NCBI RefSeq assembly: GCF_033115175.1
Contig: NC_084833.1
Location: forward strand, 50,740,716 to 50,804,715
Length of the DNA stretch: 64,000 nucleotides
DNA from: Lepus europaeus
Taxonomy: Eukaryota; Chordata; Mammalia; Lagomorpha; Leporidae
Reading direction: 5' to 3'
Shown here: positions 52,701 through 55,700 of the stretch, in pieces
Position numbering within the stretch: the first letter of the stretch is position 1
How the letters are laid out: each line of letters starts with the position of its first letter
Notes under the pieces: generated by a model
The model's input: only the letters and a program-made list of their open reading frames with translations
The model's database searches: none
Told to the model about the DNA's origin: nothing
Made by a program: the position numbers and the translations under genes

Positions 52701-55700
52701 ATGGGTCAGAATTATTTGTTTAAAAACATAATGTGCCTGAGTTTGAATCCTGTCCGTGCCACTTACCGTTGTTTGACCTTGTGCAATTTATTTAACTTCT
52801 GTGCTTTTGTTTCTTCATTTGTAAGATAGAAAATAATAATACAATCAGATAGGATTTTGGGTGCCAGCCCTACAATACTTGTAGAGCACTTAGAGCCCAG
52901 TACATAATAAATATTCTGTAAACGTTTATAAATAATATCATAATTGTTATTTGTATATGTTAAAACCTAAAGTCGAAATTTGCCTCAGTGATTGGAGATC
53001 TTTTTGTTTATTGCAGTTTATGATGTGTCTGGAGCAGCGAGTGACAGAAATTGTGTGGTCCTCAGTGATATCCACATTGACATCATGGACTACATCCAGC
53101 CTGCAACTTGCACTGATGCTGAATTCCGTCAGATGTGGGCTGAATTTGAATGGGAAAACAAAGTTAGTTCTTGGGAGGTTTCCTTGCACCCATTAATCTT
53201 TTTTCCTTTGGCTAATTTTGAGGGATTCCCTGTTCAGTTAATCCCACTAAAAAGTGTCATGTTTGAAAAGCGAACAGTCTTGATATCTGTTCCTTCAAAT
53301 TAGCTGTAACTGAAAATCATGCAAGTAGTTTAGTAATTTGCCATTGTACGTTGATTAGAGTAGCAGTTCTATAATCTGATTAAGACATTATATGCAATAT
53401 TCCATCCTTTCTACATAATAATAGCTTACCACTGAATATAGTATCTACAAGAGGCTTTGCAGAGTCTCTGATCCTCTAGTGATCTTTGTCCCATCAAACT
53501 TTGATTTCTATTAGAAATATTCTGTATGCTTCTTATTGATCTTCTGTTATCTATATCTAAAAGCACTGACAGCAAACAGCAGGTTGTTGGGATTTTGTAG
53601 ATGTTATTTACCTTCTTGTTGCCTGCCCTTCCCCTCTATATGATAGTTGGAAGTAGGTTCTAATATGAAATATCACTGATTGACAGATTTCTCAATGGAA
53701 GACTTATGATCTCCTTGACATTGTTTTTCTTTACAGGTGACAGTTAACACCAATATGATTGACTTAAATGACTATTTACAGCACATACTAAAGTCAACCA
53801 ATATGAAATGCCTCACTCCAGAGAAGGTAAAATTTGCAAAATTTCTTAAATCTGAGAGAGAATAATAGACTCCTGGCTGCTTCTAGTATAATTTCGGTTT
53901 TCTTCAGCTTGGGCAAAATGTCATTCTAGAGTAGCTAGAAGGCCCCCCTGGGCAGCAGGTTAACCTGCTGCCCAGGGCCCCCACATCCCATATCAGAATG
54001 CTAGTTCCATTCCTGGCTCCTATACTGTTTTATTTTATTTTATTTTTAAGATATATTTATTTATTTGAAAAAGTCAGAGTTAAAAGAGAGAAAGAAATCT
54101 TCCATCCACTGAGTTTGTGAGATTTACTCCCAAAACGGCTGCAATGGCCAGGGCTGAGCCAAGCGAAAGCCAGGAGCCGGGGGTTTCTTTGAGGTCTCCC
54201 ACACGGGTACAGGGGCCCAAGCACTTGAGCTATCCTCTGCTGCTTTCCCAGGCACATTAGCAGAGAGCTAGATCTGAAATGGAGCAGCCGGGACTCAAAC
54301 CAGTGCCCCTATGGGATGCCAGCAATGCAGGCAGCTACTTAACCACCATGCCACTACGTTGGCCCCCTCCTTTGCTTCTGATCCAGCATCCTGATATTGC
54401 TCCTGGAAAGGCAGCAAGTGATGGCCCAAGGCCTTGAGTCCTTGCCACTCACATGGAAGAGTGGGAGACCTGGGTGGATTTCCTGGCTCCTAGTTTGCTC
54501 CTGACCCAATCTTGGCTATTGGGGACATGGAAGAACTCTCTGTGTCATGTGCCTCCCTCTTTCTCTGTCACTCTGCCTGTGAAATAAATCTTTTTTTTTT
54601 TTAACTTTTATTTAATGATTATAAATTTCCAATGTACAGCTTATGGATTACAATGGCTTTCCCCTCTATAACTTCCCTCCCACCTGCAACCCTCCCCTTT
54701 CCCACTCCCTCTCCCCTTCCATTCACATCAAGATTCATTTTCAATTCTCTTTATATACAGATCAATTTAGTATATATTAAGTAAAGATTTCAACAGTTTG
54801 CACCCACACAGAAACACAAAGTGAAACATACTGTTTGAGTACTAGTTATAGCATTAAATCACAATGTACAGCACATTAAGGACAGAGATCCCACATGAGG
54901 AGCAAGTGCACAGTAACTCCTGTTGTTGACCCAACAAATTGACACTCTAGTTTATGGTGCCAGTAACCACCCTAGACTCCCGTCATGAGTTGCCAAGGCT
55001 ATGGAAGCCTTCTGAGTTTGCCCTGTCAAATAAATCTTAAAAAGTTAATTCCTAGAATGTACAGATCTGCTTATTACCTCTTTCTGTTGGAATATATCAT
55101 CCTACTTGTTCCTAGTGCAGTGGCTCAGTTAACTAGTCAAATTAATTTCTTCTTATTAATCTTTTACCCCTTTCAGCTAGAGAGTTATTCCAAAATAGTT
55201 TATTTTTTTTTTTCATTTTCTTTTTTTTTTTTTTGACAGGCAGAGTTGATAGTGAGAGAGAGAGACAGAGAGAAAGGTCTTCCTTTTTGCCGTTGGTTCA
55301 CTCTCCAATGGCTGCTGCGGCCAGCGCATCTCGCTGATCCAAAGCCAGGAGCCAGGTGTTTCTCCTGGTCTCCCATGCGGGTGGAGGGCCCAAGGACCTG
55401 GGCCATCCTCCACTGCCTTCCCAGGCCATAGCAGAGAGCTGGCCTGGAAGAGGGGCAACCGGGATAGATCCGGCGCCCCAACCGGAACTAGAACCTGGTG
55501 TGCCGGCGCTGCAAGGCAGAGGATTAGCCTGTTAAGCCACGGCGCCGGCCCAAAATAGTTTATTTTTGATACTAGATTAGTAAATGTCCCTGACCTCTTT
55601 GATGGGCTCAATTTATAGGTCAGAATAAATCTACTCAAATCTAGAATTAGTATACTATGACTCTATTAAAAAAAAAAAAAAACATTTATTTGTTTGAAAG

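Larger units (their letters stand above)
53940..54591 (+). repeat. CSINE3-like SINE, interrupted, with palindromic head
   Basis: Left part 53940-54026 carries a perfect 32-bp palindrome; right part 54367-54591 ends CTGTGAAATAAATC. Split by a minus-strand CSINE; the tail is then hit by an L1. Confidence 0.82.
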
